Assembly: GCF_025150245.1 (NCBI RefSeq)
Contig: NZ_CP102279.1
Span: 2,229,423-2,293,422 of the forward strand
Source of the DNA: Dorea formicigenerans
GTDB lineage: Bacteria > Bacillota > Clostridia > Lachnospirales > Lachnospiraceae
Direction of reading: 5' to 3'
DNA: 64,000 nt
Shown: positions 49,991 through 59,789 of the stretch, piece after piece
How the letters are laid out: each line of letters begins with the position of its first letter
Position numbering within the stretch: position 1 is the stretch's first letter
The notes under the pieces: generated by a model
What the model saw: the letters and a program-made list of their open reading frames with translations, nothing else
The model's database searches: none
What the model was told of the DNA's origin: nothing
Position numbers and translations under genes: made by a program

Positions 49991-52087
49991 CTATTGCTGA
50001 CCGCTGTCACTTCCACTGCCGCTGTTGCCATTGTCCGTATTTCCACCAGTATTCGTGTTATCAGACGGTTTCGGTCCACGGCTTAATACATAAGTGATCG
50101 TGCTGCCTTTCGATACACTTCCTGAAGCCGGGCTCATAGAAATGATTGTTCCCTCTTCATAGTTACTGCTGTATTCATCTTTCTGCTTACTTGCATTCAA
50201 ACCGTTCTGAGATGCCCATGACAGAAGTTCTTCCTCATCTTTTCCTGCAAAGTTCTGGATACTTACCTTATCGCTGCCACTGCTAAGTACCAGATTGACG
50301 GCTGTTCCGGCTGATACTTTTTTACCAGGTGTCACGCTCTGAGAAATAACATTTCCCTTTGCTACACTGTCATCATGCTGGGTGCTGGTAGATCCTACAG
50401 TAAGTCCTGCTGCCTGAATCTCACTTCTGGCATCTGCTTCAGATTTTCCACGCACATCCGGTACTGTCTTCTTCTGAGCTCCCTTACTTACAATCATCTT
50501 AACCTGCGTGTCTTTTGCTGCCTTGGAATTTGCTGCAGGTGTTGTACTGATTACATTACCTTCAGCTACATTATCATCATACTGAAATTCCGAAGTAGGT
50601 TTAAATCCTGCATCTGTCAATTTTTCCTGAGCTTCATCCTCACTCATGCCAGATACATCCGGCACAATAATCTCTTTTCCAATTAATGCGGAACTTACAA
50701 CTACATGAACGGTTGAATGTTTCTTTACCTTTGTTCCGGCTTTTGTCTTCTGCTCACTGACTGTTCCTTCCTCATACTTCTCAGAATCTTCTCTGGAGTC
50801 AACTTTAATTCCAAGCTTCTTATCTTTCAGTGCTTTTGTTGCTTCTTCTTCTGTCATTCCGACAATAACAGGTACTTTTACTGTATCTTTGTCTGATGAA
50901 TCTTCTGTTGTTGTTCCGGATCCAATAGATTTAAAAATTCCTGCTGCTTTTCCGACTGCAAAAATCAAAATAAATGCAATGATCAGTGCCACTACGATCA
51001 TTAGAATCTTCATGACCTTGTTCATATGTGGATTAACTTCTTCTGCGCCTTTTCTGCCATCATAATCGTCATCATCGTACTCTTCGTCGTCATCATCATA
51101 ACGGTCATCACCATAATCATCGTCATAGTCATCGGCGCCATAATCATCGTCATCTCCGTAATCATCATCATAGTCGTCATAAGAACTTCTGATATCATCC
51201 AGTTCATCATCTGTGATAATCACTGTATCTGCATTACGAAGTGGCGGAATTTCAACAAAATCTCCGTCCGGATCCATCATAGATCTCTTCAGATCTCTTG
51301 TCAGATCTGCTGTACTTGCATAACGTCTCTCACTGTTCTTCTGGGTACATTTTAAAATAATCTGCTCCAGACTGTACGGAATATCCGGTGCATACTCTGA
51401 CGGAGGTGTGATTTCCTGCTGCAAATGCTTCATAGCAACTTCCACTGTTGACTCTCCGTCGAATGGTACTCTTCCGGTTACCATCTCGTATAGTGTGATA
51501 CCAATTGAATAAATGTCACTCTTCGCATCACTATAGCCGCCTCTTGCCTGTTCCGGAGATGTATAATGAACAGATCCCATTGCATTGGAACTGATCGTAT
51601 TAGAAGTAACAGCCTTGGCAATCCCAAAATCAGTCACTTTGACCTTACCATCTCTGGATATCATAACATTCTGAGGTTTAATATCACGGTGTACGATACC
51701 TGCCGCATGTGCTGCCCCGATACCATTGCACATCTGAATTGCAATGCTAATGACTTCTTTATGGGAAAGCTTTCCCTTCTTTTCAATATATTCTTTTAAA
51801 GTGATGCCCTCTACCAGTTCCATCACCATATAATAAAGTCCCCGGTCCTCTCCGACATCATACACATTTACGATATTCGGATTCAGAAGTCCTGCGGCTG
51901 CCTGCGCTTCTGAATGGAATTTACGGACAAAATTCTCGTCTTCGCGATATTCTTTTTTCAATACTTTGATCGCGACATAACGGTTCAGCATTGTGTCTTT
52001 TCCCTTATAGACATCTGCCATACCACCGGCACCAATTTTGCTCAGTACCTCGTATCTCTTTCCTAATACAATACCATCTTTTACCAT
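49991..52087 (-). CDS. prkC: Serine/threonine protein kinase PrkC with PASTA repeats
   Basis: A 698-residue membrane kinase. The cytosolic kinase domain (residues 12-270) has the glycine loop GAGGMADVYKG, Lys in VAIKVL, catalytic HRDIKPQNVM and DFGIA. Next comes a juxtamembrane linker of about 45 residues made almost only of Asp, Tyr and Gly (about 294-340), a membrane span (about 355-380), then four extracellular PASTA domains that bind muropeptides or lipid II, and a Gly/Asn/Ser-rich tail. ATG overlaps the prpC stop. The kinase/phosphatase pair links cell-wall state to growth and spore germination in relatives. Confidence 0.97.
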   Translation of the reverse strand: MVKDGIVLGKRYEVLSKIGAGGMADVYKGKDTMLNRYVAIKVLKKEYREDENFVRKFHSEAQAAAGLLNPNIVNVYDVGEDRGLYYMVMELVEGITLKEYIEKKGKLSHKEVISIAIQMCNGIGAAHAAGIVHRDIKPQNVMISRDGKVKVTDFGIAKAVTSNTISSNAMGSVHYTSPEQARGGYSDAKSDIYSIGITLYEMVTGRVPFDGESTVEVAMKHLQQEITPPSEYAPDIPYSLEQIILKCTQKNSERRYASTADLTRDLKRSMMDPDGDFVEIPPLRNADTVIITDDELDDIRSSYDDYDDDYGDDDDYGADDYDDDYGDDRYDDDDEEYDDDDYDGRKGAEEVNPHMNKVMKILMIVVALIIAFILIFAVGKAAGIFKSIGSGTTTEDSSDKDTVKVPVIVGMTEEEATKALKDKKLGIKVDSREDSEKYEEGTVSEQKTKAGTKVKKHSTVHVVVSSALIGKEIIVPDVSGMSEDEAQEKLTDAGFKPTSEFQYDDNVAEGNVISTTPAANSKAAKDTQVKMIVSKGAQKKTVPDVRGKSEADARSEIQAAGLTVGSTSTQHDDSVAKGNVISQSVTPGKKVSAGTAVNLVLSSGSDKVSIQNFAGKDEEELLSWASQNGLNASKQKDEYSSNYEEGTIISMSPASGSVSKGSTITYVLSRGPKPSDNTNTGGNTDNGNSGSGSDSGQQ

Positions 52088-52824
52088 GCACTCACCTCAT
52101 CTGCAAGCGGCTCAGCTAAAACAACCCCTATGTTATCTCTCCCGCCATTGCTGTTTGCTTTTTCGATCAACATCTGTACTGCCTCGACGATGTCTCTCGC
52201 TCCCTTTACAATATCAAACATATCCTCATCTTCAACCATATTACTGAGACCATCGGTACACATCAGGATCATATCCCCCTTTTTCAGCCGATATTCGTAA
52301 ATATCAGCCTCTACTTCTTCCTTGACCCCCATGGCTCTTGTAATAATATTCTTATCCGGATGATTCTTAGCTTCTTCTGCTTTTATACCTCCCAGACGAA
52401 CCATCTCTTCAACAAGAGAATGATCCTTGGACAACTGTTTTATCTTATCACCAATCAGATAAAGACGACTATCTCCGACATTCGAAAAATATAAAGTATT
52501 CCCTATTACAGTAGCTATTACGAGTGTCGTTCCCATACCTTCTAACTTCACATCAGACTGTGCTGCCTGTATCAGCTTATGATTTGCTACAGACACAATA
52601 CTCTTCAAGATTTCTTCCGGTTTATCAAGTTCTGTCTTTTCCAGTTCTTCATGGACAACCTTCACGGTATATTTTGACGCAAAATCACCCGCTTTATGTC
52701 CTCCCATTCCGTCTGCTACTACAAGCAGATTTGGGAAAGGACCTACCGGCTTATCTGTCACATAGACATAATCCTGATTCATCTCACGTTTTCGACCCAC
52801 ATCAGTCTTCGCATATATCTTCAT
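52081..52824 (-). CDS. prpC: PP2C-family protein phosphatase
   Basis: A 247-residue metal-dependent Ser/Thr phosphatase, partner of PrkC. PP2C motifs: REMNQDYVYV, VADGMGGHKAGDFAS (metal-binding Asp/Gly), GTTLVIATV, NVGDSRLYLI, LMCTDGLSNMV and GGRDNIGVVL. ATG at 52824 has GGAG 7 nt upstream, overlapping the end of rlmN by 23 nt. Confidence 0.96.
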   Translation of the reverse strand: MKIYAKTDVGRKREMNQDYVYVTDKPVGPFPNLLVVADGMGGHKAGDFASKYTVKVVHEELEKTELDKPEEILKSIVSVANHKLIQAAQSDVKLEGMGTTLVIATVIGNTLYFSNVGDSRLYLIGDKIKQLSKDHSLVEEMVRLGGIKAEEAKNHPDKNIITRAMGVKEEVEADIYEYRLKKGDMILMCTDGLSNMVEDEDMFDIVKGARDIVEAVQMLIEKANSNGGRDNIGVVLAEPLADEVSAW

Positions 52825-53872
52825 CTGGTCTCTCCTCTTTTACAGCACCATATCGTCTTCTGAGCTGTCCACAGGCTCCGTCAATATCAGAGCCTCTTTC
52901 CCTTCTAATAGTAACATTTATTCCGTTTTTTTCAAGTTTATTTTGAAATTCCATAGCTTTTTTGCTATCTGGCTTTTTGAAATTCCTCTCCTTAATTGGA
53001 TTTACCGGAATCAAATTCAGATGACAGTTACGATGTTTCAATATCCCGGTCAGTTCTTTTACATCGTCCGGTCCATCATTCACGTCTGCCACCAGACTAT
53101 ATTCAAAGGTCACTCTCCGCCCGGTCTGCTTGTAATAATCATCACAGGCTTCCAGTACTTCTGAAAGTTCGTATTTATTCGCGATCGGCATCAGTTTTTT
53201 ACGCTTTTCCTGACTGGAACCATGTAGCGACAATGCAAGAGTAATCTGAAGTCCTTCCCCTGCCAGTCTGTGAATATTGGGTACAATTCCACAAGTGGAG
53301 GCGGTAATACTTCTCTGGCTGATATTCAACCCATGTTCATCACTAAGCATATGTATAAATTTTACAAAGTTATCGTAATTATCCAAAGGCTCTCCTGTTC
53401 CCATAACAACAACATTGGATACTCTTTCGCCTGTCATCTTCTGGATCTGATAAATCTGTCTTAACATCTCAGAAGTTGTCAGATTTCTCTCAAGCCCATC
53501 CAATGTAGACGCACAGAATCTGCACCCCATCCTGCATCCGACCTGTGAGGAAATGCATACCGAATTGCCATAGTTATATTTCATAAGAACGCTTTCGATA
53601 CGGTTCCCGTCCTCCAGCTCAAACAAAAATTTTTCTGTCGGATCCACCTTGGAGATCTGATGGGCGACCACTTTCACTTTACGGATTTCATACGCCTGAT
53701 CAAGTTTTTCCCGAAGTGCTTTCGACAAGTTTGTCATCTCATCGAATTCTTCTGCCAGTTTTTCATGAAGCCATGCATAAATTTGTTTTGCACGGAACGG
53801 TTTTTCTCCGATGCTCTTTATCTCATCTTGTAATTCATCATAGTTATAAGATACGATGTCTTTTTTCTCCAT
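52802..53872 (-). CDS. rlmN: 23S rRNA (adenine-C2)-methyltransferase RlmN
   Basis: A 356-residue radical-SAM enzyme methylating C2 of A2503 in 23S rRNA and A37 of some tRNAs. Cluster motif CRMGCRFCAST, GTGEPLDNYDN, and the conserved catalytic Cys in the C-terminal IDGACGQLRRR. ATG at 53872 has GGAG 7 nt upstream, 14 nt after rsmB. Confidence 0.96.
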   Translation of the reverse strand: MEKKDIVSYNYDELQDEIKSIGEKPFRAKQIYAWLHEKLAEEFDEMTNLSKALREKLDQAYEIRKVKVVAHQISKVDPTEKFLFELEDGNRIESVLMKYNYGNSVCISSQVGCRMGCRFCASTLDGLERNLTTSEMLRQIYQIQKMTGERVSNVVVMGTGEPLDNYDNFVKFIHMLSDEHGLNISQRSITASTCGIVPNIHRLAGEGLQITLALSLHGSSQEKRKKLMPIANKYELSEVLEACDDYYKQTGRRVTFEYSLVADVNDGPDDVKELTGILKHRNCHLNLIPVNPIKERNFKKPDSKKAMEFQNKLEKNGINVTIRRERGSDIDGACGQLRRRYGAVKEERPDEDICED

Positions 53873-53886
53873 GACCTTGCTCCAAT

Positions 53887-55188
53887 CTATTGTTTTCTAA
53901 ATTCAGCAATATAGAATCCATCCCCCATATCGCTTCCCGGCAGCATCTGTTTTTCCCGGATTTTTTCAAATTCCGGAAAGTTTTCCACAAACCATGCCGT
54001 GTTATCCTCATTTTCTTCCCGATTAATTGTACAAGTGCTGTACAGAAGTTTTCCTCCTGGTTTTACATAATTATGGACAACTGTCAAAATCTGTCTCTGT
54101 AAGTCTGCAAGTCCTTTCGCCATCTCTACTGTCATCTTACTCTTCAAGTCTGGTTTTTTACCAAGAATTCCAAGTCCTGAACACGGAAGATCTGCAATTA
54201 GAATATCTGCTTTTTCATAAGACGCCTCATTATTGATCGTCGCATCCTGGCATACAGCCTCTATGTTATCAAGTCCGCTTCTTTCAATATTCTCTTCAAT
54301 CAACGCAACCTTGTATTCTGTCAGATCTCTTGCTTCCACATACCCGGTTCCAGACAACTTTTCCGCAAGGTGAATTGCTTTTCCTCCCGGTGCTGCACAG
54401 ACATCGATCACATAATCTCCTTCTTTCGGTTCTGCCCATTCGGCCACCTGCATGGAACTGATATCCTGGATATAGAAATATCCTTTCTGAAATGCCAGAA
54501 GTCCTGCCAGATAATCATAATTGGTCAATTCATATGCATAAGGAAGTACCGGGTGTCTGCGATAGACCACACCATCTTTTTCCAGTTCTTTTTCAAATTC
54601 TTCCTTTGAAACAACAGCTGTATTACGTCTGACTGTCACTGGGCGCTCTTCAAGAAATGCTTTTCCCATCTTCTCTACTGTCTCTTTTCCATATACCGAG
54701 ATCCACTTTTCTACCATCCACATTGGCAGAGAATATCTCACGGAAAGACAGGCAATCTCATTGGAAGGATCCGGATATGAAAGCATGTCCAAATTTCTGC
54801 TGATATTACGAAGGACTCCATTTACAAATCCTTTTAGATTCACAAATCCTTTTTTTCCTGCAAGTTTTACCGCTTCATTACACACCGCACTGTCCGGTAC
54901 GTGATCCATATATTTTAACTGGTAGACCGAACTTCTTAAAATTGTGCGGATCACTGGTTTCTGTTTGTTCACTTTTACTTTTGAAAATTGATTGATGATA
55001 TAATCAATCTCTATCTGACGCTCAAGCGTGCCCTCCACCACTCTCGTGATGAATGCACGCTCTCGTTTTTCCAAATACTGATATTTATCAAGAACATTTT
55101 TCAGGGCTATATGACTGTACTCCCCGTCTCTTGTAATTAAGAGCAGCGTCTCCAGTATGATTTCCCTTACATTTACCTGCGTTGCCAT
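53887..55188 (-). CDS. rsmB: 16S rRNA (cytosine-C5)-methyltransferase RsmB
   Basis: A 433-residue SAM-dependent enzyme forming m5C967. A NusB-like N-terminal domain (VREIILETLLLITR...ERAFITRVVEGTL) leads into the Rossmann methyltransferase with VIDVCAAPGGKAIHLAE, IADLPCSGLGILGKKPD (catalytic Cys in PCSG) and LLYSTCTINREENE. Confidence 0.95.
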   Translation of the reverse strand: MATQVNVREIILETLLLITRDGEYSHIALKNVLDKYQYLEKRERAFITRVVEGTLERQIEIDYIINQFSKVKVNKQKPVIRTILRSSVYQLKYMDHVPDSAVCNEAVKLAGKKGFVNLKGFVNGVLRNISRNLDMLSYPDPSNEIACLSVRYSLPMWMVEKWISVYGKETVEKMGKAFLEERPVTVRRNTAVVSKEEFEKELEKDGVVYRRHPVLPYAYELTNYDYLAGLLAFQKGYFYIQDISSMQVAEWAEPKEGDYVIDVCAAPGGKAIHLAEKLSGTGYVEARDLTEYKVALIEENIERSGLDNIEAVCQDATINNEASYEKADILIADLPCSGLGILGKKPDLKSKMTVEMAKGLADLQRQILTVVHNYVKPGGKLLYSTCTINREENEDNTAWFVENFPEFEKIREKQMLPGSDMGDGFYIAEFRKQ

Positions 55189-55285
55189 GTGTCTATCCTC
55201 ATTTCCTTTTTATCAAACTATATCTTCACTCAATCACACCATCTTCACGACTACTCTTCTTCATTTTAACTAATCTCTTCAATGT

Positions 55286-55990
55286 CTAGTCGTCTCTTCT
55301 GCCACCTGTCAGAATCAGGATTCGCAAAAGCTGAAGGATTGCAGAAGCTGCACCTGCAACATAAGTAAGTGCTGCTGCCGTCAGTACCTTTTTGGTTCCG
55401 GAAAGTTCATCCGGATATAATAGATTGCTCTCACCCAGAATCTTTATCGCTCTTCTGGAAGCATTGAATTCTACCGGAAGTGTTATGATCTGAAATAACA
55501 CTGCCAGTGAAAATGCCAGAATACCAAGATTCAGTAACACTTGGGACATCTGGGAATTAAAGAACAATCCCAGAAGAATCAGCGGCCACGCAATGGTACT
55601 TCCAAAATTGGCAGCCGGAACAAGTGCACCACGAATCTGTAGCGGTGCATATCCCACCTGATGCTGGATTGCGTGTCCGCACTCATGTGCTGCTACTCCG
55701 ACAGCTGCCACCGATGTCTGTCCATAAGTCGCATCAGAAAGCCGGAGTACTTTTCCTCTCGGGTCATAATGGTCTGTCAGATTACCGGATATCCTCTCAA
55801 CCCGGACATCATAGATACCAGCTCTCCTCAGGATTGTCTCCGCAGCCTCTCTTCCTGTCATACCAGAATGACTTCTCACTCTGGAATATTTATTAAATGT
55901 TGAATTCATCTTCGCAGATGCAATCATGCAGATGACTACACCGATCAGAACAAGTACATAGGTCGGATCAAAATACATTGGATAATACAT
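55286..55990 (-). CDS. YugP-type membrane zinc metallopeptidase
   Basis: A 234-residue membrane protein of the neutral zinc metallopeptidase family often found in the murE-priA-def-fmt run. HECGHAIQHQ (about residues 101-110) is the zinc HExxH-like motif (HECGH). An N-terminal span (TYVLVLIGVVICMIASAKM) and at least three C-terminal spans enclose it. Physiological substrate unknown. ATG at 55990 follows AAAGGAGG. Confidence 0.9.
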   Translation of the reverse strand: MYYPMYFDPTYVLVLIGVVICMIASAKMNSTFNKYSRVRSHSGMTGREAAETILRRAGIYDVRVERISGNLTDHYDPRGKVLRLSDATYGQTSVAAVGVAAHECGHAIQHQVGYAPLQIRGALVPAANFGSTIAWPLILLGLFFNSQMSQVLLNLGILAFSLAVLFQIITLPVEFNASRRAIKILGESNLLYPDELSGTKKVLTAAALTYVAGAASAILQLLRILILTGGRRDD

Positions 55991-56025
55991 AACTTTCTAC
56001 CTCCTTTATCCTTTAGGGGTATTAT

Positions 56026-56055
56026 ATATGAAAAAGACGCAAAAACACGTCTTTT
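56026..56055 (-). terminator. Terminator after fmt
   Basis: Read on the minus strand, AAAAGACG (56055-56048) and CGTCTTTT (56039-56032) form the stem, ending in TTCATATATAAT. This stretch also offers the -10-like TATAAT at 56026-56021 for the metallopeptidase gene, but with no good -35. It lies downstream of the fmt stop (56065). Confidence 0.6.
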
Positions 56056-56064
56056 CATACTTTC

Positions 56065-57000
56065 TTAACATTTTTTTAGAATTTCTCCATATTCCAGGTG
56101 ATTTCCTCTAAGAAATGCGCCTGCATCCATACGTTTTTTGCCTTGAAGCTGGAGTTCCTCAATCTTCAGAAGTCCTTCACCAGTCTGGACATAAAAACTG
56201 TCTTTTTCCACTTTTACAATCGTTCCGGCTTCCTGGTCTGTATTGTCTTCCACGACATCTGCCTGCCACAGCTTGATCACTTTATCATTCCAGTGTGTGT
56301 AAGCACTTGGCCATGGGTTTAAACCTCGGATCAGGCGCTCAATCTGAACAGCCGGATCATTCCAGTTAATATTACCAAGATTCTTATCCAGCATCTTTGC
56401 ATATGCAGTCGTGCTCTCTCCCTGCGGCTCCCATGTAGCTGTCTTATCTTCCAGACATTTCAAAGTCTCTACACAAAGCTTTGCTCCTGCCTCTGCCAGT
56501 TTATCGTGCAGGCTTCCACCAGTCTCCTTTGGATCTAGCGGGATTTCTGTCTTTAAGATCATATCTCCTGTATCCAGGCCTTCGTTCATCTGCATCGTTG
56601 TCACACCGGAAAACTTCTCACCATCAATGACTGCCCACTGAATCGGTGCAGCTCCTCGATACTTTGGAAGTAAAGATGCATGGACATTAATGCAGCCATA
56701 AGGTGTCATCTGTAGAATTTCCTTTGGAAGAATCTGCCCAAACGCAATAACAACCATAATATCTGCGTTATATTTTTTCAATTCTTCAATACATTCCGGC
56801 TCCCGGATCTTTTTTGGCTGATAAACCGGAATGTCCCGGGCAAGAGCTGCTTCCTTGACCGGCGTATACTGCATCTTGCCGCCACGCCCTTTCGGTTTAT
56901 CCGGCTGTGTCACTGCAAGAACAACCTCATGCCCGGCTTCTGCAAGCGCCTCTAATGTGCCAACAGAGAAATCCGGTGTCCCCATAAATATGACTTTCAT
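56065..57000 (-). CDS. fmt: Methionyl-tRNA formyltransferase
   Basis: A 311-residue enzyme formylating initiator Met-tRNA with 10-formyl-THF. FMGTPDFSVGTLEAL start, catalytic Asn/His/Asp set in CINVHASLLPKYRGAAPIQWA and GLDTGDMI, then the C-terminal OB domain. The ATG follows the def stop without a gap. Confidence 0.97.
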   Translation of the reverse strand: MKVIFMGTPDFSVGTLEALAEAGHEVVLAVTQPDKPKGRGGKMQYTPVKEAALARDIPVYQPKKIREPECIEELKKYNADIMVVIAFGQILPKEILQMTPYGCINVHASLLPKYRGAAPIQWAVIDGEKFSGVTTMQMNEGLDTGDMILKTEIPLDPKETGGSLHDKLAEAGAKLCVETLKCLEDKTATWEPQGESTTAYAKMLDKNLGNINWNDPAVQIERLIRGLNPWPSAYTHWNDKVIKLWQADVVEDNTDQEAGTIVKVEKDSFYVQTGEGLLKIEELQLQGKKRMDAGAFLRGNHLEYGEILKKC

Positions 57001-57471
57001 CTATTCCTCTCCCTCTTCTACATTGTGAATACCGCCTTCAACAAGATCTACATACATTTTTCCATCCAGATGATCGATCTCATGGCAGAACGCCCTCGCC
57101 AGAAGTCCTTCGCCTTCCATCTCAAACTCATTCATATCTTCATCCAAAGCTCTGACTTTTACATAGTTCGGTCTTGTCACCTGTCCACATTTTCCAGGTA
57201 CACTTAAGCATCCTTCTTCTCCTGTCTGCTCTCCGGAAGTTTCCAAAATCTCCGGATTGATCAGTATGATCGGACCTTCCCCTACATCAATCACTACAAT
57301 TCTTTTTAACACTCCGACCTGTGGTGCTGCAAGTCCGACTCCCATAGCCTCATACATGGTATCTAACATATCCTCGATCAAAATCTTTGTACGGATACTC
57401 ATCTTTGTTACTTCTTTACAGTGTTTGGTCAAAACATCGTCCCCAAGCACTCTGATTTCTCTGATTGCCAT
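57001..57471 (-). CDS. def: Peptide deformylase
   Basis: A 156-residue metalloenzyme removing N-formyl groups from nascent proteins. All three motifs are intact: GVGLAAPQVG, EEGCLSVPG (metal Cys) and CHEIDHLDG (metal His pair and catalytic Glu). AAGGAG precedes ATG 57471; directly coupled to fmt. Confidence 0.97.
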   Translation of the reverse strand: MAIREIRVLGDDVLTKHCKEVTKMSIRTKILIEDMLDTMYEAMGVGLAAPQVGVLKRIVVIDVGEGPIILINPEILETSGEQTGEEGCLSVPGKCGQVTRPNYVKVRALDEDMNEFEMEGEGLLARAFCHEIDHLDGKMYVDLVEGGIHNVEEGEE

Positions 57472-57572
57472 AATCTTTTTTCTCCTTTACCTGCTACATT
57501 CTATCTTATGACGCCTGTGGATTGTAACCTGCTTTGCATCGGCATCATGTCTTCACTCTGATAATCTTATTA

Positions 57573-59789
57573 TTACGGATTCATATCAAACTGTATCTTT
57601 AATGACTGAAAGCCCCGATTGATCTCAATGTATTTTTCCATCCGATCCTTCACCGCCATCAGGATTCTTTCATCTTCACTTTTCAAATAGATGACCTTAC
57701 GGTAAATATCATTGATCTTTCCTATGCCTGGACTTGCTGGTCCAATGACTGCCATCGGTGCCTCTCCAGCTGCCCGCACTGCAAAATCTTTCAGGTATCC
57801 TGAAGCTTTCGTAAGAAGTGCCTCGTCTGCCCCTGAGGCATAAATTGCCATCAGCCCGGCAGCCGGTGGATATCCCATAAGTCTCCGGTAACTGATTTCT
57901 TCTTCATAAAAACTTTCATAATCCTGCCTTGCGGCATTTACAATACTATAATGCTCTGGACTGTATGTCTGAATCACAACCTCTCCCGGAAGATTACCTC
58001 TCCCGGCACGGCCTGCAGCCTGCACAAGAAGTTGAAATGTACGTTCTCCGGAACGGTAATCGTCCCCATACAGTGACATATCTGCCGCCAGAATTCCAAC
58101 CAGTGTTACCCCAGGAAAATCATGACCTTTCACAATCATCTGCGTTCCAATCAGAATATCTGCTTCTTCATTTGCAAACGCTGACAGAATCTTCTCATGC
58201 CCGTCTTTATTCTTTGTCGTATCCAGATCCATACGCAGGACTCTTGCCTGTGGAAAGCGCTTCTTTACCAGATCCTCTACCTGTTGTGTTCCCATGCGGA
58301 ATCCACCAATATAAGGTGAACCACAGGACGGACAAGTTTTGATCATCCTCTCCTCATGCCCACAGTAATGACAGATGAGCCTGCCTCCTCTGTGCTCTGA
58401 GAGCGAAACATCACAATGAGGACATTTTACTACATATCCACAGGACCTGCAAGAGACGAACCCCGCATATCCACGCCGATTGAGGAAAAGCATCATCTGA
58501 TGGTGCTCACTTAAACACTTTTCCATAAGTTCTGTCAGTCTGTCACTTAAAATACTGCGGTTTCCATTCTTTAATTCTTCCCGCATATCGACCGTGTATA
58601 CCTTTGGCATCACTTGCCTGGTAGCACGGTTCTTTAATTCCAGCATCGTGCAGCTTCCGCCCTGGCACCAGGAAAATGCTTCCACAGAAGGTGTTGCTGA
58701 ACCAAGTACGACACTTGCCTGTTCAATCTGTGCACGGCGTATTGCAGTCTCCCTTGCATGATATCTTGGCACCTGCTCACTTTTATAAGTAGGTTCATGC
58801 TCTTCATCAATCACGATTAGTCCCAGATTGGAAAATGGTGTAAAAAGCGCAGATCTAGGTCCAATCATCACATCCACTTCTCCACGTCTGACACGCTCCA
58901 TCTGATCAGAACGCTCTCCCTGGGAAAGTCTGGAATTCAAAATCGACACCCGGTTTCCAAATCTGGCATAGAAGCGCATCACCGTCTGATAAGTCAGCGC
59001 AATCTCCGGAATCAACATAATTGCCTGTTTTCCCTGACTGACCACCCGACTGATCATCTCAATATAAACTTCCGTCTTCCCACTTCCGGTTACGCCATAA
59101 AGCAGATATGTTCCGTAATGTCTCTGACTGTAATCTTTCCAGAATGTGTCGATTGCCTGCTGTTGTTCTGGTGTATGTGTAAGTGGACCGAAATCTTTTT
59201 TCTGGTAGTGTATCGGATTACGGAAATTCTCTTCTTCCTGAATCTCCAATACTCCCTGCTCTTCCAGAGAACGAATGACCGAAAGTGTGACATTTAACTT
59301 CTTTGTAATGAGCTCATAGTCCTGCTGCGGCTGATCTAACAACCCTGCCAAAAGCCTTGCTCTTGCCTTTTGGTTCTTGTGCAGATAAATATCTAACTGC
59401 TTCTTTCCTTCCTCTTCATTTAAAAGAAGCTTCACCTTGCGTTTGTGCTGGATCCGCTCTTTTTTCTTAATAGGAAGTACCGTCTTCAATGCCTGGAGCA
59501 TAGTTCCACCATAGTATTCTCGGATCCATGCAGCTAGAGCAATAAGTTTTGACTCGATTTCCTGATGGTTTTCTTCAATACAAAGAACTTCTTTAATTTT
59601 TGCGAGGTCGTAATCTGCTTTTTCAGAAAATCCTATCACATATCCATGAGTTTCTTTATTCCCTTTGCCAAATGGAACTACAACTTCCATTCCAACTTGA
59701 AGCACCCCCTCAAGTTCTGGGGGGATGCGATACTGAAACACTTTATCTAATTTTTCATGCGTAATATCAATAATAATATCAGCGAACAT
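57573..59789 (-). CDS. priA: Primosomal replication helicase PriA
   Basis: A 738-residue superfamily 2 helicase restarting stalled forks. N-terminal 3'-DNA-binding domain, Walker A LLYGVTGSGKTEVYIE, DEEHE box, zinc-binding Cys clusters SCRSCGYVVKCPHCD and CHYCGHEE...CPSCGSP, and helicase C-terminal motifs (LVQAAGRAGRG). ATG overlaps the murE stop by one base (TAATG). Confidence 0.97.
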   Translation of the reverse strand: MFADIIIDITHEKLDKVFQYRIPPELEGVLQVGMEVVVPFGKGNKETHGYVIGFSEKADYDLAKIKEVLCIEENHQEIESKLIALAAWIREYYGGTMLQALKTVLPIKKKERIQHKRKVKLLLNEEEGKKQLDIYLHKNQKARARLLAGLLDQPQQDYELITKKLNVTLSVIRSLEEQGVLEIQEEENFRNPIHYQKKDFGPLTHTPEQQQAIDTFWKDYSQRHYGTYLLYGVTGSGKTEVYIEMISRVVSQGKQAIMLIPEIALTYQTVMRFYARFGNRVSILNSRLSQGERSDQMERVRRGEVDVMIGPRSALFTPFSNLGLIVIDEEHEPTYKSEQVPRYHARETAIRRAQIEQASVVLGSATPSVEAFSWCQGGSCTMLELKNRATRQVMPKVYTVDMREELKNGNRSILSDRLTELMEKCLSEHHQMMLFLNRRGYAGFVSCRSCGYVVKCPHCDVSLSEHRGGRLICHYCGHEERMIKTCPSCGSPYIGGFRMGTQQVEDLVKKRFPQARVLRMDLDTTKNKDGHEKILSAFANEEADILIGTQMIVKGHDFPGVTLVGILAADMSLYGDDYRSGERTFQLLVQAAGRAGRGNLPGEVVIQTYSPEHYSIVNAARQDYESFYEEEISYRRLMGYPPAAGLMAIYASGADEALLTKASGYLKDFAVRAAGEAPMAVIGPASPGIGKINDIYRKVIYLKSEDERILMAVKDRMEKYIEINRGFQSLKIQFDMNP

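Noticed and set aside
51022-51210. Met-rich 62-codon minus-strand frame
   Set aside because: It is the alternative-frame reading of the Asp/Tyr repeat in prkC.
52524-52946. 140-codon plus-strand frame
   Set aside because: Antisense to prpC/rlmN; low-complexity Ser/Pro/Leu composition and no start context.
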